A stretch of DNA of 64,000 nucleotides from Burkholderia sp. SRS-W-2-2016 (GTDB lineage: Bacteria; Pseudomonadota; Gammaproteobacteria; Burkholderiales; Burkholderiaceae). The notes under the pieces were generated by a model. That model was given only the letters and a program-made list of their open reading frames with translations, was not told the DNA's origin and made no database searches. Below, piece by piece: positions 1 through 9,759 of the stretch. The position numbers and the translations under genes were made by a program. The DNA lies in contig NZ_MSDV01000052.1 of the NCBI RefSeq assembly GCF_001931485.1, positions 116,982 through 180,981 of the forward strand. Reading direction: 5' to 3'. How positions within the stretch are numbered: the stretch's first letter is position 1; each line of letters begins with the position of its first letter.

Positions 1-1122
1 CGACACGGGGCTCGTCTCGGTCATCCCGTAGGCGATCGTGATCTCGCTCAGGTGCATCTTCGACACGACCTTCTTCATCGTTTCGATCGGACACGGCGAG
101 CCCGCCATGATGCCGGTGCGCAGACGCGAGAAGTCGTAGGACGCGAAATCCGGGTGATCGAGTTCGGCGATGAACATCGTCGGCACGCCGTGCAGCGCGG
201 TGCACTTTTCCTCCGCTGTCGCCGCGAGCGTCGCGGCCGGATCGAAGCCTTCGCCGGGGAACACCATGTTCGCGCCGACCGACACGCACGCGAGCACCGC
301 CAGCACCATCCCGAAGCAGTGATAGAGCGGCACCGGAATGCACAGGCCGTCCTGCTCGGAGAGCCGCATCGCCATCGCGATATAGCGCGCGTTGTTGACG
401 ACGTTGCTGTGGGTCAGCGTCGCGCCCTTCGGATTGCCGGTCGTGCCGCTGGTGAACTGTATGTTGATCGGGTCGCCGCACGACAGCGTCGCGCCGATCG
501 CATCGAGCCGGGCGACGTCGAGCGAGGCGCGACCGCGTTCGACCAGATCGGAAAAGCTCAGCATCCCCGCGGTGTCCGTATCGCACATGCGGATCACGTA
601 GCGCAGCTCGGGCAGCCGCGCCGCACGCAGCTCGCCGGGTGCCTGGCTCGCCAGTTCGGGCGCGAGTTCCTGCAGCATCTCCAGGTACATCGAGCTCTTG
701 AAGCGCTCGGCCGCGATGATCGCCTTGCAACCCACCTTGTTCAGCGCGTATTCGAGTTCCGCGAGCCGGTAGGCCGGATTGATGTTAACGAGGATCGCGC
801 CGATGCGAGCGGTCGCAAACTGGGTCAGCAGCCATTCGACACGATTCGGCGACCAGATACCGACGCGATCGCCCTTCTCGATGCCGAGCGCGAGTAGCCC
901 GGACGCCAACACGTCCACTTCGTCCGAGAACTCCCGCCATGTCCAGCGAATTCCCTGCTCACGAAACACCACCGCCGGCCGTTCGGGAAAACGCGCGACG
1001 GTGTCGCGCAGAAACTCGCCGACGGTCGCGCGACTCAACGGATTGTCGGTCGACCCGCGTACGTACGACAGTCCGTCTTTGGGTTCGATCAGTGCACCTT
1101 CGCCCGAACTCTGCGTTGCCAT
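1..1122 (-). CDS. AMP-binding acyl-CoA synthetase (N-terminal 374 residues, cut by window edge)
   Basis: Adenylate-forming enzyme of the ANL superfamily, probably a fatty acyl-CoA ligase that activates a carboxylic acid with ATP and transfers it to CoA. Reading the minus strand from the ATG at 1122 gives an open frame to the window edge. It contains the AMP-binding P-loop FTSGTTGNPKG from about residue 223 and the YGMTETSP motif at 365-372. The C-terminal lid domain lies outside the window. The N-terminal text (RFPERPAVVFREQG, then VGIWSPNRVEWL) is typical of cytosolic fatty-acid CoA ligases of about 570 residues. Chain length and substrate cannot be read from the sequence. The gene lies upstream of nothing on its own strand here, and the 234-bp gap to atpC holds the atp terminator. 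Confidence 0.9.
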   Translation of the reverse strand, partial: MATQSSGEGALIEPKDGLSYVRGSTDNPLSRATVGEFLRDTVARFPERPAVVFREQGIRWTWREFSDEVDVLASGLLALGIEKGDRVGIWSPNRVEWLLTQFATARIGAILVNINPAYRLAELEYALNKVGCKAIIAAERFKSSMYLEMLQELAPELASQAPGELRAARLPELRYVIRMCDTDTAGMLSFSDLVERGRASLDVARLDAIGATLSCGDPINIQFTSGTTGNPKGATLTHSNVVNNARYIAMAMRLSEQDGLCIPVPLYHCFGMVLAVLACVSVGANMVFPGEGFDPAATLAATAEEKCTALHGVPTMFIAELDHPDFASYDFSRLRTGIMAGSPCPIETMKKVVSKMHLSEITIAYGMTETSPVS

Positions 1123-1310
1123 GGTGTTGTCTCCGTGAGCGCGAGCGCGCCCGCTTGAAATGAATTTGAAATCGATTGTGCACCGGCGACTGGGTGACCG
1201 GCATCAAGTGTTACCCGCAGCGCATCGCCGCACGACGGGTGACCTGCAACCTGTTCGTCCTCCAACCACGTGGATTGTGCTTACCTTTCCGTAAACGTCA
1301 ACTGGGTATC

Positions 1311-1339
1311 AAAAAAAAGCAGCCGCGAGGGCTGCTTTC
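1311..1339 (-). terminator. Rho-independent terminator of the atp operon
   Basis: On the minus strand a 7-bp stem (AGCAGCC at 1318-1324 with GGCTGCT at 1330-1336, 5-nt loop) is followed by a run of eight T (A tract at 1311-1318), about 20 bp after the atpC stop. The other strand also gives a short T run, so it may work weakly for readthrough from the right. Confidence 0.85.
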
Positions 1340-1356
1340 TTCTACTACGTATTGCT

Positions 1357-1782
1357 TCAGTGCTGACCGCGCAGCTTGCGCAGACGCTGGATCGCTGCGA
1401 GCTGAGCCGTCGCGTACGCGAGTTCCGCTTGCGCGGTTGCGTACTCGAGGTTCGATCCCGTGTTCTGCAGCGCCTCTTCCGCGCGCTTGCGTGCGTCTTC
1501 AGCCTTGGCTTCGTCGAGATCCTTGCCGCGGATCGCGGTGTCGGCGAGAACCGTCACTGCGCCCGGCTGGACTTCGAGAATGCCGCCGGCGACGAACACG
1601 AATTCTTCTTCGCCGTTTTCGGCTTCGATGCGCACCGCACCCGGACGAATCCGCGTGATCAGCGGCGTGTGGCCCGGCAGAATGCCGAGTTCACCCGCTT
1701 CGCCCGGAAGCGCGACGAATTTCGCCTGGCCCGAGAAGATTTCCTCTTCCGCGCTGACGACGTCTACTTTAATGGTTGCCAT
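1357..1782 (-). CDS. atpC: F1Fo ATP synthase epsilon subunit
   Basis: Epsilon subunit of the F1 sector, 141 aa. It links gamma to the c-ring and acts as an intrinsic inhibitor of ATP hydrolysis. The start is the ATG at 1782 (MATIKVDVVSAEEEIF); a longer in-frame extension to 1872 has no family similarity. The N-terminal beta-sandwich (about 1-85, with the LPGEAGELGILPGHTPL signature) is followed by a two-helix C-terminal domain (about 88-141) rich in Ala, Glu and Arg. It is the last gene of the operon, 154 bp after atpD and just before a terminator. Confidence 0.97.
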   Translation of the reverse strand: MATIKVDVVSAEEEIFSGQAKFVALPGEAGELGILPGHTPLITRIRPGAVRIEAENGEEEFVFVAGGILEVQPGAVTVLADTAIRGKDLDEAKAEDARKRAEEALQNTGSNLEYATAQAELAYATAQLAAIQRLRKLRGQH

Positions 1783-1936
1783 AAGTGTCGACTCCTGTCG
1801 ACGAGAGCCAGTGCGTGAGCGCCGACTCTCGTCCCATTCAAGGCGGGGTGAGCGTTGTGAGAGGCGCGGCAAGTCACGAATGACTTACCGAAACCGGCGA
1901 AAAATCTTACCGCGCCCGCTTCGTTACACCCGACCT

Positions 1937-3331
1937 TTACTGGATCTTCTTGGCCTTTTCGAAGGCTTCGTCGATCGTGCCGACCATGTAGAACGCCTGT
2001 TCCGGCAGGTGGTCGCACTCGCCTTCGACGATCATCTTGAAGCCGCGGATCGTTTCCTTCAGCGGCACGTACTTGCCCGGCGAACCCGTGAACACTTCAG
2101 CGACGTGGAACGGCTGCGACAGGAAACGCTGGATCTTACGAGCGCGCGCAACGGCGAGCTTGTCTTCCGGTGCGAGTTCGTCCATGCCCAGAATCGCGAT
2201 AATGTCGCGCAGTTCCTTGTAGCGCTGCAGCGTTTGCTGCACGCCGCGCGTGATCGAGTAGTGCTCTTCGCCGATCACGTTCGGGTCGATCTGACGCGAG
2301 GTCGAATCGAGCGGGTCCACTGCCGGGTAGATACCCAGCGAAGCGATGTCACGCGACAACACGACGGTTGCGTCCAGGTGGCCGAAGGTCGTAGCCGGCG
2401 ACGGGTCGGTCAAGTCGTCCGCAGGGACGTACACGGCCTGCACCGAGGTGATCGAGCCGGTCTTGGTCGACGTAATACGCTCTTGCAGCTTACCCATTTC
2501 TTCAGCCAGCGTCGGCTGATAGCCCACTGCCGACGGCATACGGCCGAGCAGTGCCGACACTTCCGTGCCTGCCAGCGTGAAACGGTAGATGTTGTCGACG
2601 AAGAACAGCACGTCGAGGCCTTCGTCACGGAAGTGCTCGGCCATCGTCAGGCCGGTCAGCGCGACGCGCAGACGGTTGCCCGGCGGCTCGTTCATCTGGC
2701 CGTACACCAGCGCGACCTTGTCGAGAACGTTCGAGTCCTTCATTTCATGATAGAAGTCGTTCCCTTCGCGGGTACGCTCGCCAACACCGGCGAACACGGA
2801 GTAACCACCGTGCTCCTTAGCGATGTTGTTGATCAGTTCCATCATGTTCACGGTCTTGCCCACGCCGGCGCCACCGAACAGACCAACCTTACCGCCCTTT
2901 GCGAACGGGCAGATCAGGTCGATAACCTTGATGCCGGTTTCCAGCAGTTCCGTCGACGGCGACAGTTCGTCGAACGCCGGAGCCTTCTGGTGGATCGAAC
3001 GCGTGGTTTCGCTCGAGATCGGGCCAGCTTCGTCGATCGGACGACCCAGCACGTCCATGATCCGGCCGAGGGTCGGCTTGCCGACCGGCACGCTGATCGG
3101 GTTGCCGGTGTTCTTCACGATCGTGCCGCGGCGCAGACCGTCCGAAGCACCCAGACAGATGGTACGGACCACGCCGTCGCCCAGCTGCTGCTGGACTTCG
3201 AGCGTCAGTTCCGAACCTTCGAGAATGAGCGCGTCGTAAATCTTCGGCATGGTTTCACGCGGAAATTCCACGTCGATCACCGCGCCGATGCACTGTACGA
3301 TCTTGCCTTCTACCAAAGCAGTAGTACTCAT
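1937..3331 (-). CDS. atpD: F1Fo ATP synthase beta subunit
   Basis: Catalytic beta subunit, 464 aa, full family length. The Walker A loop GGAGVGKT is at residues 153-160, the ALVYGQMNEPPGNR motif at about 207-220, and the DELSEED-loop equivalent (DELAPED) at 384-390. These residues bind ATP and Mg and couple to gamma rotation. The order G-D-C downstream of A is the usual proteobacterial F-type arrangement. Confidence 0.99.
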   Translation of the reverse strand: MSTTALVEGKIVQCIGAVIDVEFPRETMPKIYDALILEGSELTLEVQQQLGDGVVRTICLGASDGLRRGTIVKNTGNPISVPVGKPTLGRIMDVLGRPIDEAGPISSETTRSIHQKAPAFDELSPSTELLETGIKVIDLICPFAKGGKVGLFGGAGVGKTVNMMELINNIAKEHGGYSVFAGVGERTREGNDFYHEMKDSNVLDKVALVYGQMNEPPGNRLRVALTGLTMAEHFRDEGLDVLFFVDNIYRFTLAGTEVSALLGRMPSAVGYQPTLAEEMGKLQERITSTKTGSITSVQAVYVPADDLTDPSPATTFGHLDATVVLSRDIASLGIYPAVDPLDSTSRQIDPNVIGEEHYSITRGVQQTLQRYKELRDIIAILGMDELAPEDKLAVARARKIQRFLSQPFHVAEVFTGSPGKYVPLKETIRGFKMIVEGECDHLPEQAFYMVGTIDEAFEKAKKIQ

Positions 3332-3432
3332 CGCTTTTCCTTTAGATACTCAATTCTTCACTCGCGCAAAGGCGCAGGTTCTTCGATGGGTGCGCCGCAA
3401 GGGCGCACGCGCTGCGACATGCCTGATTAAGA

Positions 3433-4317
3433 TCAGACCGCCGCCGCTCCACCGACGATTTCCGACAGTTCTTTCGTGATCGCGGCCTGACGGCTCTTGT
3501 TGTACACGAGCTGCAGATCGTTGATGACCGTCTTCGCATTGTCCGAAGCGGCCTTCATCGCCACCATCCGGGCCGACTGCTCCGATGCCATGTTTTCCGC
3601 GACGGCCTGATAGACCAGCGCTTCGACATAACGCACCAGCAGTTCGTCCACCACGGCCTGTGCATCCGGCTCGTAGATGTAGTCCCACTGGGTGCTCGGC
3701 GTCGTACCGTCTTCTTCCGTGCGCTCGAACTGGTCTGCCGACAGCGGCAGCAGTTGCTCGATAACCGGCTCCTGCTTCATCGTGTTGACGAAGCGCGTGT
3801 ACGCGAGGTACACCGCCGAAACCTTGCCTTCCGAGTACAGGTCGAGCTGCACCTTCACCGCGCCGATCAGCTTTTCCAGATGCGGGGTATCGCCCAGCTG
3901 CACGACGTTCGACACGACCTTCGCCTGCAAACGGTTCAGGAAACCCAGACCCTTGCTGCCGATCGCCGTTGCTTCGACGGTCTTGCTCTGGCCTTCCAGT
4001 TCCTTGAACTTCTGCAGCGTCGCGCGCAGCACGTTGGTGTTCATCCCGCCGCACAGACCCTTATCGGTCGTGACGAGGATGAAGCCGGCCGCCTTCGCGC
4101 CGTCGTTCGCCACCATGAACGGGTGACGATACTCCGGGTTCGCGCGGCTCATGTGCGCAGCGATATCGCGGACCTTGTCGGCATACGGGCGAGCAGAGCG
4201 CATACGCTCCTGAGCGCGGCGCATCTTCGATGCGGCCACCATCTCCATCGCTTTCGTGATCTTGCGCGTGTTTTGCACGCTCTTGATCTTGCCGCGAATT
4301 TCCTTCATTCCAGCCAT
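3433..4317 (-). CDS. atpG: F1Fo ATP synthase gamma subunit
   Basis: Central rotor shaft of F1, 294 aa. The ATG at 4317 (MAGMKEIRGKIKSVQNTRKITKAMEMV) is preceded by AAGGAGCA. The frame stays open upstream to 4425, but that part is arginine/proline-rich and unrelated to the family. The N-terminal helix with the conserved KIKSVQNTRKIT segment and the C-terminal helix (ARMVAMKAASDNA, then YNKSRQAAITKEL) form the coiled-coil shaft. The middle is the Rossmann-like globular domain (ILVTTDKGLCGGMN). Confidence 0.98.
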   Translation of the reverse strand: MAGMKEIRGKIKSVQNTRKITKAMEMVAASKMRRAQERMRSARPYADKVRDIAAHMSRANPEYRHPFMVANDGAKAAGFILVTTDKGLCGGMNTNVLRATLQKFKELEGQSKTVEATAIGSKGLGFLNRLQAKVVSNVVQLGDTPHLEKLIGAVKVQLDLYSEGKVSAVYLAYTRFVNTMKQEPVIEQLLPLSADQFERTEEDGTTPSTQWDYIYEPDAQAVVDELLVRYVEALVYQAVAENMASEQSARMVAMKAASDNAKTVINDLQLVYNKSRQAAITKELSEIVGGAAAV

Positions 4318-4457
4318 TGCTTGCTCCTTGTCGGCCCGAGCCGGCGCTTTCGCGCTTACCCGGACCCCGTGCCAAGCGGATCGAAACAGCGCGGGGGCAT
4401 TCGCATGCGGCCCGCGCCGCTTCAAAATCCGTTTATGCCTTGCGAGTCACTCGCGGA

Positions 4458-5999
<1,542 letters not shown>

Positions 6000-6055
6000 T
6001 ATTCGCTCCTGATAGTCAATTCTGTTGCGTGCCAGCCGCTAAAGCGCGAGGCGCT

Positions 6056-6595
6056 TCAGGCCGTCAGAGCCGTCTGCATGCTGGCAAGCCGCGCGCGGAC
6101 CGAGGTATCGAGCACTTCGTCGCCGACCGTCACGCGCACGCCGCCGATCAACGACGGGTCGACTTCGACCGTCGGCTTCAGCTTGCGTTTGAACTTGCGT
6201 TCGAGGCTTGCGACGAGTTCGTTCAACTGCGCGCCTTCGAGCGGGAATGCGCTGGTGATCAGCACATCTGCCGCCCCTTCGCGGGCGTTCTTCAACTCTT
6301 CGAACTGCGAGGCGATTTCCGGCAGCAATTGCAGGCGATGGTTGTCGACCAGCATCTGCACCAGGTTCTTCGCTTGCGCGTTGTCCTTGAGCGGCGACTT
6401 GACCGCGGCCAGCAGCAGATCGCTAACCTGGGCACGGCTCACTTTCGGGCTCGAGGCGATCGACAGCACTTCGGGCAGACGCGCAACCTGTGCCAGCTCC
6501 TGCACGAGCGTGGACCAGGCGGCGATGTCACCAGCTTCGGCCACGCCAAACAGCGCTTCCGCGTACGGGCGGGCGATGGTTGCAAGTTCGGCCAT
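6056..6595 (-). CDS. atpH: F1Fo ATP synthase delta subunit
   Basis: Delta (OSCP-like) subunit of the peripheral stalk, 179 aa. It ties the N-termini of alpha to subunit b. The N-terminal helical bundle begins MAELATIARPYAEALF, and the C-terminal part carries the GGVRVTVGDEVLDTSVRARL signature typical of bacterial delta. It starts 2 bp after the atpF stop, so it is probably translationally coupled to atpF. Confidence 0.98.
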   Translation of the reverse strand: MAELATIARPYAEALFGVAEAGDIAAWSTLVQELAQVARLPEVLSIASSPKVSRAQVSDLLLAAVKSPLKDNAQAKNLVQMLVDNHRLQLLPEIASQFEELKNAREGAADVLITSAFPLEGAQLNELVASLERKFKRKLKPTVEVDPSLIGGVRVTVGDEVLDTSVRARLASMQTALTA

Positions 6596-6597
6596 GA

Positions 6598-7068
6598 TCA
6601 GAGCTCGGCTTTCAGTTGATTCAGCAGGTCAGCGTGAGCTGCCTGGTCGACTTCGCGCTTCAGGATCTGTTCAGCGCCCTTCACGGCGAGTGCGGCAACT
6701 TCACCGCGCAGCGTTTCGCGCGCCTTCACGACCTGCTGGTCCGCATCGGCCTTGGCCTGAGCGATGATCCGTGCGGCTTCGGCTTGCGCTTGAGCCTTGA
6801 TTTCGTCGGCGACTGCGACCGCGCGCTTTTCAGCGTCGGCAATGCGTTGCTGACCGTCGTTGCGAGCCTGGGCGAGTTCCTGGTCGACGCGCTTGTGAGC
6901 GGCTTCCAGTTCCTGCTTGCCCTTTTCGGCGGCGGACAGTCCGTCCGCGATCTTCTTCGCGCGTTCGTCGATGGCGTTGATCAGCGGCGGCCACACGAAT
7001 TTCATCGTGAACCACGCGAGGATCAGGAACACGACCATTTGCGCAAACAGAGTTGCGTTGAGATTCAC
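6598..7068 (-). CDS. atpF: F1Fo ATP synthase subunit b
   Basis: Peripheral-stalk subunit b, 156 aa. A single N-terminal membrane helix (about residues 7-27, FAQMVVFLILAWFTMKFVW) is followed by a long, charged, heptad-like coiled coil rich in Ala, Glu, Gln and Lys. The position between atpE and atpH is canonical. Confidence 0.98.
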   Translation of the reverse strand: MNLNATLFAQMVVFLILAWFTMKFVWPPLINAIDERAKKIADGLSAAEKGKQELEAAHKRVDQELAQARNDGQQRIADAEKRAVAVADEIKAQAQAEAARIIAQAKADADQQVVKARETLRGEVAALAVKGAEQILKREVDQAAHADLLNQLKAEL

Positions 7069-7204
7069 GGTGTTTCCTTAAACGTTGCTAGTTCGGAAAG
7101 TGAAACGGCAAGGCGCTCATCGATTCTGTTCGATCAGCGCCCCAGTACCCGTTCCGCCCTGCGCCTTTACCAGTTATAGCTCAGGCGCAAACCTCCGAGG
7201 AACC

Positions 7205-7474
7205 TCAGCCTGCCAGCTTCGAGAGCAGCGGGTTCGCGAACGCAAACAGCATTGCCACACCAACGCCAATCAGGAACGCCGCATCGATCAGACCAGCCAG
7301 CAGGAACATCTTGGTTTGCAGCGGGTTCATCAGTTCCGGCTGACGAGCACATGCTTCGATGTACTTGCCGCCCATCAGACCGATACCGATACAGGCGCCG
7401 ATTGCACCCAAGCCGATGATGATGCCGATACCGATGGCGGTCAGACCCTGGATGTTGGCGATGAAAGCTTGCAT
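7205..7474 (-). CDS. atpE: F1Fo ATP synthase subunit c
   Basis: Proteolipid c subunit that forms the rotor ring, 89 aa. The start is the ATG at 7474, 5 nt after an AAAGGAG ribosome-binding site; a GTG two codons earlier (7480) is unlikely. There are two hydrophobic helices around a polar ARQPE loop (43-47). The ion-binding carboxylate is Asp64 (LIDAAFLIG). No Na+-site glutamine/glutamate pattern is seen, so proton coupling is expected. The glycine-rich first helix has the usual ring-packing pattern. Confidence 0.98.
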   Translation of the reverse strand: MQAFIANIQGLTAIGIGIIIGLGAIGACIGIGLMGGKYIEACARQPELMNPLQTKMFLLAGLIDAAFLIGVGVAMLFAFANPLLSKLAG

Positions 7475-7556
7475 GATCACTCCTTTGTGAAAAGTCTTTT
7501 AGAACTGGTTGGAACTGGGATTTAAAAAACTACGATTCTTTGCTCGACGACGCCGG

Positions 7557-8408
7557 TTAGTGCGTGTCGTGTGCCTGGCCGATATACACCAGCGTCAGCA
7601 TCATGAAAATGAACGCCTGCAGCAGCACGATCAGGATGTGGAAGATAGACCACACCGTGCCGGCGAACACGTGGCCGATGAAGCCAAGCACCGTCGTGTC
7701 CGCGCCGAAGCTCCACAGACTGCCGAGCAGGGCAATCAGCAGGAACAACAGTTCGCCCGCGTACATGTTGCCGAACAGCCGCATGCCGAGCGAGACCGTC
7801 TTCGCGACGAACTCGATGATGTTCAGTGCAAGGTTCGGGATCCACAGCAGCGGATGCGCGCCGAACGGAGCGGACAGCAGTTCATGCACGAAGCCGCCGG
7901 CGCCTTTGATCTTGAAGTTGTAGTAAATCATCAGCACGAACACGCCGAGCGCGATGCCGATGGTGCCGTTCAGGTCGGCGGTCGGCACGAGGCGGTGGTG
8001 CGGGATGGCTTCCGACAGACCCAGCCAGCCGATCACGCGGCCCGGCAGATCGACGGGGATAAAGTCGAGGGAGTTCATCAGCGCGACCCAGACGAACACG
8101 GTCAGCGCGAGCGGAGCGATGAAGGTGCGCGAGCCGTGGATCATCGCCTTCGATTGATCCTCGACCATTTCAACCAGCATTTCGATTGCGCACTGGAAAC
8201 GGCCCGGCACGCCGGACGTTGCCTTGCGGGCTGCCAGATGCAGCACGAAGATCGTGACGAGACCGCACACGATCGACCAGAAGAGGGTGTCGAGATTCCA
8301 CACATGGATGTCGAAAATCGACGTCTGGTGCGCGGTGGAAAAGTTCTGCAAGTGGTGCGCGATGTACTCGGACGGATCCATTGCGCGCGTGCCTTCGCTA
8401 GCTGCCAT
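7557..8408 (-). CDS. atpB: F1Fo ATP synthase subunit a
   Basis: Membrane subunit a, which forms the two proton half-channels against the c ring, 283 aa from the ATG at 8408 (MAASEGTRAMDPSEYIAHHL). A TTG at 8426 would add six residues and an ATG at 8381 would remove nine; neither is better supported. Several hydrophobic segments are visible. The essential arginine motif is in SLGMRLFGNMYAGELLF, and the last helix contains the aromatic/Gln segment LLQAFIFMMLTLVYI. Confidence 0.96.
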   Translation of the reverse strand: MAASEGTRAMDPSEYIAHHLQNFSTAHQTSIFDIHVWNLDTLFWSIVCGLVTIFVLHLAARKATSGVPGRFQCAIEMLVEMVEDQSKAMIHGSRTFIAPLALTVFVWVALMNSLDFIPVDLPGRVIGWLGLSEAIPHHRLVPTADLNGTIGIALGVFVLMIYYNFKIKGAGGFVHELLSAPFGAHPLLWIPNLALNIIEFVAKTVSLGMRLFGNMYAGELLFLLIALLGSLWSFGADTTVLGFIGHVFAGTVWSIFHILIVLLQAFIFMMLTLVYIGQAHDTH

Positions 8409-8573
8409 ATCGTTAAAGCCACCCAAATTGTCGAAAATCGTCTCAGGCCGTTCCCGCCGAAATGCTCTGTTGCGGGAACGCGCCGGGTGTGGGCCATGTC
8501 ATAACCGCACACCGGATACCGGCGCCACGCGCCGGCCTTAAATTCTTTTTGCCGCTATTTTTGTGCTGCTACC

Positions 8574-9119
8574 TTAGCGCCACGCCAAGGCGATCCAGTA
8601 AGTCTTCAGCGCGATGAGGTAGGTCACGAGTAGCGGAATCCAGCGTACGTCGTGATACCAGAAGGCGATCGCGACAAACATCGCAATCGTTGTCCCCATC
8701 TTGAGCGCTTCGCCGACCATCCATCTCATCACGGTCTCGGCGCCGCGCAGTTTCTTCAAACGTGCCGCGAACAACGCGCCCGGCACCCAGCAGATTGCTC
8801 CCCCCAGGAACGCGGACAGCGCAGCAGCGCCCGGCGGCTTGTAAAACAGCCACCACACCAGCGTAGCAACCAGGGACAAAACCATTTGCGCTGCGACGAC
8901 CCTGAACGGCGTCACACGCGATGGACGACCCACGTCAGGACCAAACAGCTTTTCCGCTTCGGCCCGCGTGAGCGGAACGATATTGTTGTCTTCCTGCGCG
9001 TCATCCCACGCTTCACCGGGGTCGAACTCTCGACTGGCGGATGGACCGGGTGCGGAGCGTTCAGCGCGGTGTCTGTCGTCACCATGCTCCGGCGACAGAT
9101 TCGACGTTTTGAGCGCCAT
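8574..9119 (-). CDS. atpI: ATP synthase assembly protein I (AtpI), with long N-terminal extension
   Basis: First gene of the atp operon, 181 aa. AtpI-type proteins are small membrane proteins that help c-ring assembly; they are not part of the final enzyme. The C-terminal 100 residues contain four hydrophobic segments (FRVVAAQMVLSLVATLVWWLF, ALSAFLGGAICWVPGALFAA, and the last two in GTTIAMFVAIAFWY and WIPLLVTYLIALKTYW). The first 75 residues are hydrophilic and acidic (FDPGEAWDDAQEDNN), so the protein is clearly longer than the roughly 126-aa E. coli AtpI. A sigma70-type promoter lies about 80 bp upstream. Confidence 0.9.
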   Translation of the reverse strand: MALKTSNLSPEHGDDRHRAERSAPGPSASREFDPGEAWDDAQEDNNIVPLTRAEAEKLFGPDVGRPSRVTPFRVVAAQMVLSLVATLVWWLFYKPPGAAALSAFLGGAICWVPGALFAARLKKLRGAETVMRWMVGEALKMGTTIAMFVAIAFWYHDVRWIPLLVTYLIALKTYWIALAWR

Positions 9120-9198
9120 CGCAGTATTCCGAAAGTCTCGTGCCAGCCCGCGAGTTTACGCGGTGCTTACGGGGTTGCCGTGCAATTAAATCGGGGCG

Positions 9199-9227
9199 AT
9201 TGTAAGCGATAGTTGCAGGCAATTCAA
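9199..9227 (-). promoter_or_regulatory. Probable sigma70 promoter of the atp operon
   Basis: On the minus strand TTGAAT (9227-9222) and TACAAT (9204-9199) are separated by exactly 17 bp. The -10 matches 5 of 6 and the -35 matches 4 of 6 consensus positions. A start near 9192 would give a leader of about 70 nt before the atpI ATG at 9119. Confidence 0.7.
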
Positions 9228-9759
9228 GACTTTAGGCCGCGCTATAAGCCGCGTGAAAAGCCCCTTCACGATACGGTAAAGCGCTCGTGGAGCACCCAAT
9301 ACACGTCAAATGTAAGGCAGGCGGGGGGCGGCAAATTTGATATTGCGGATCGCATTAGTCAGAGCCCACGAACCGACCTTTGCGATGCTGTGGCAGACGT
9401 GTCGAAAATGCAACAATTGCCGCTTTTTTGCGACGCGTACTGTACAGGCTGGCGGCTACCCGGGATGCCGTCTGATTGGAATGCGATGTGGATCCATCGT
9501 ACGCCGATAGTGAGGCGTAAGGATGTTTACCTCGTCGCGATTCATTTCGTCACTATTCGGATTCCTGATTATCTGGAATCGAATTATTTAGGAATCCGTG
9601 ATAGAAGATTTAGGGCGGGACGGTGGGATCGGTTGAACGACGGGTGAAAACGCGTCGGCTCGAAAACCGGAGCGCCCTCTCACCGTCGTATACGTAGTAC
9701 CCGGAATGAAGCGAAAGCTTGCGGCACTCGTCATGCCCCGGCCGCAAGCCAATTCACGT
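9228..9759. other. Intergenic region between the parB end and the atp promoter
   Basis: About 530 bp without a convincing gene; a plus-strand open frame at 9213-9647 has no recognisable family and atypical composition. The region is richer in A+T than its surroundings. It contains an inverted repeat (CGGATTCCT at 9559-9567 with AGGAATCCG at 9591-9599) and a hairpin after parB (GCTTGCGG 9717-9724 / CCGCAAGC 9742-9749) without a clean T run. The 12-mer GTATACGTAGTA (9687-9698) also occurs in the oriC-like region at 44077-44088. Confidence 0.5.

Noticed and set aside
9213..9647. 144-aa plus-strand frame in the par-atp gap
   Set aside because: No recognisable domain and no good ribosome-binding site; it also overlaps the atp promoter on the other strand.
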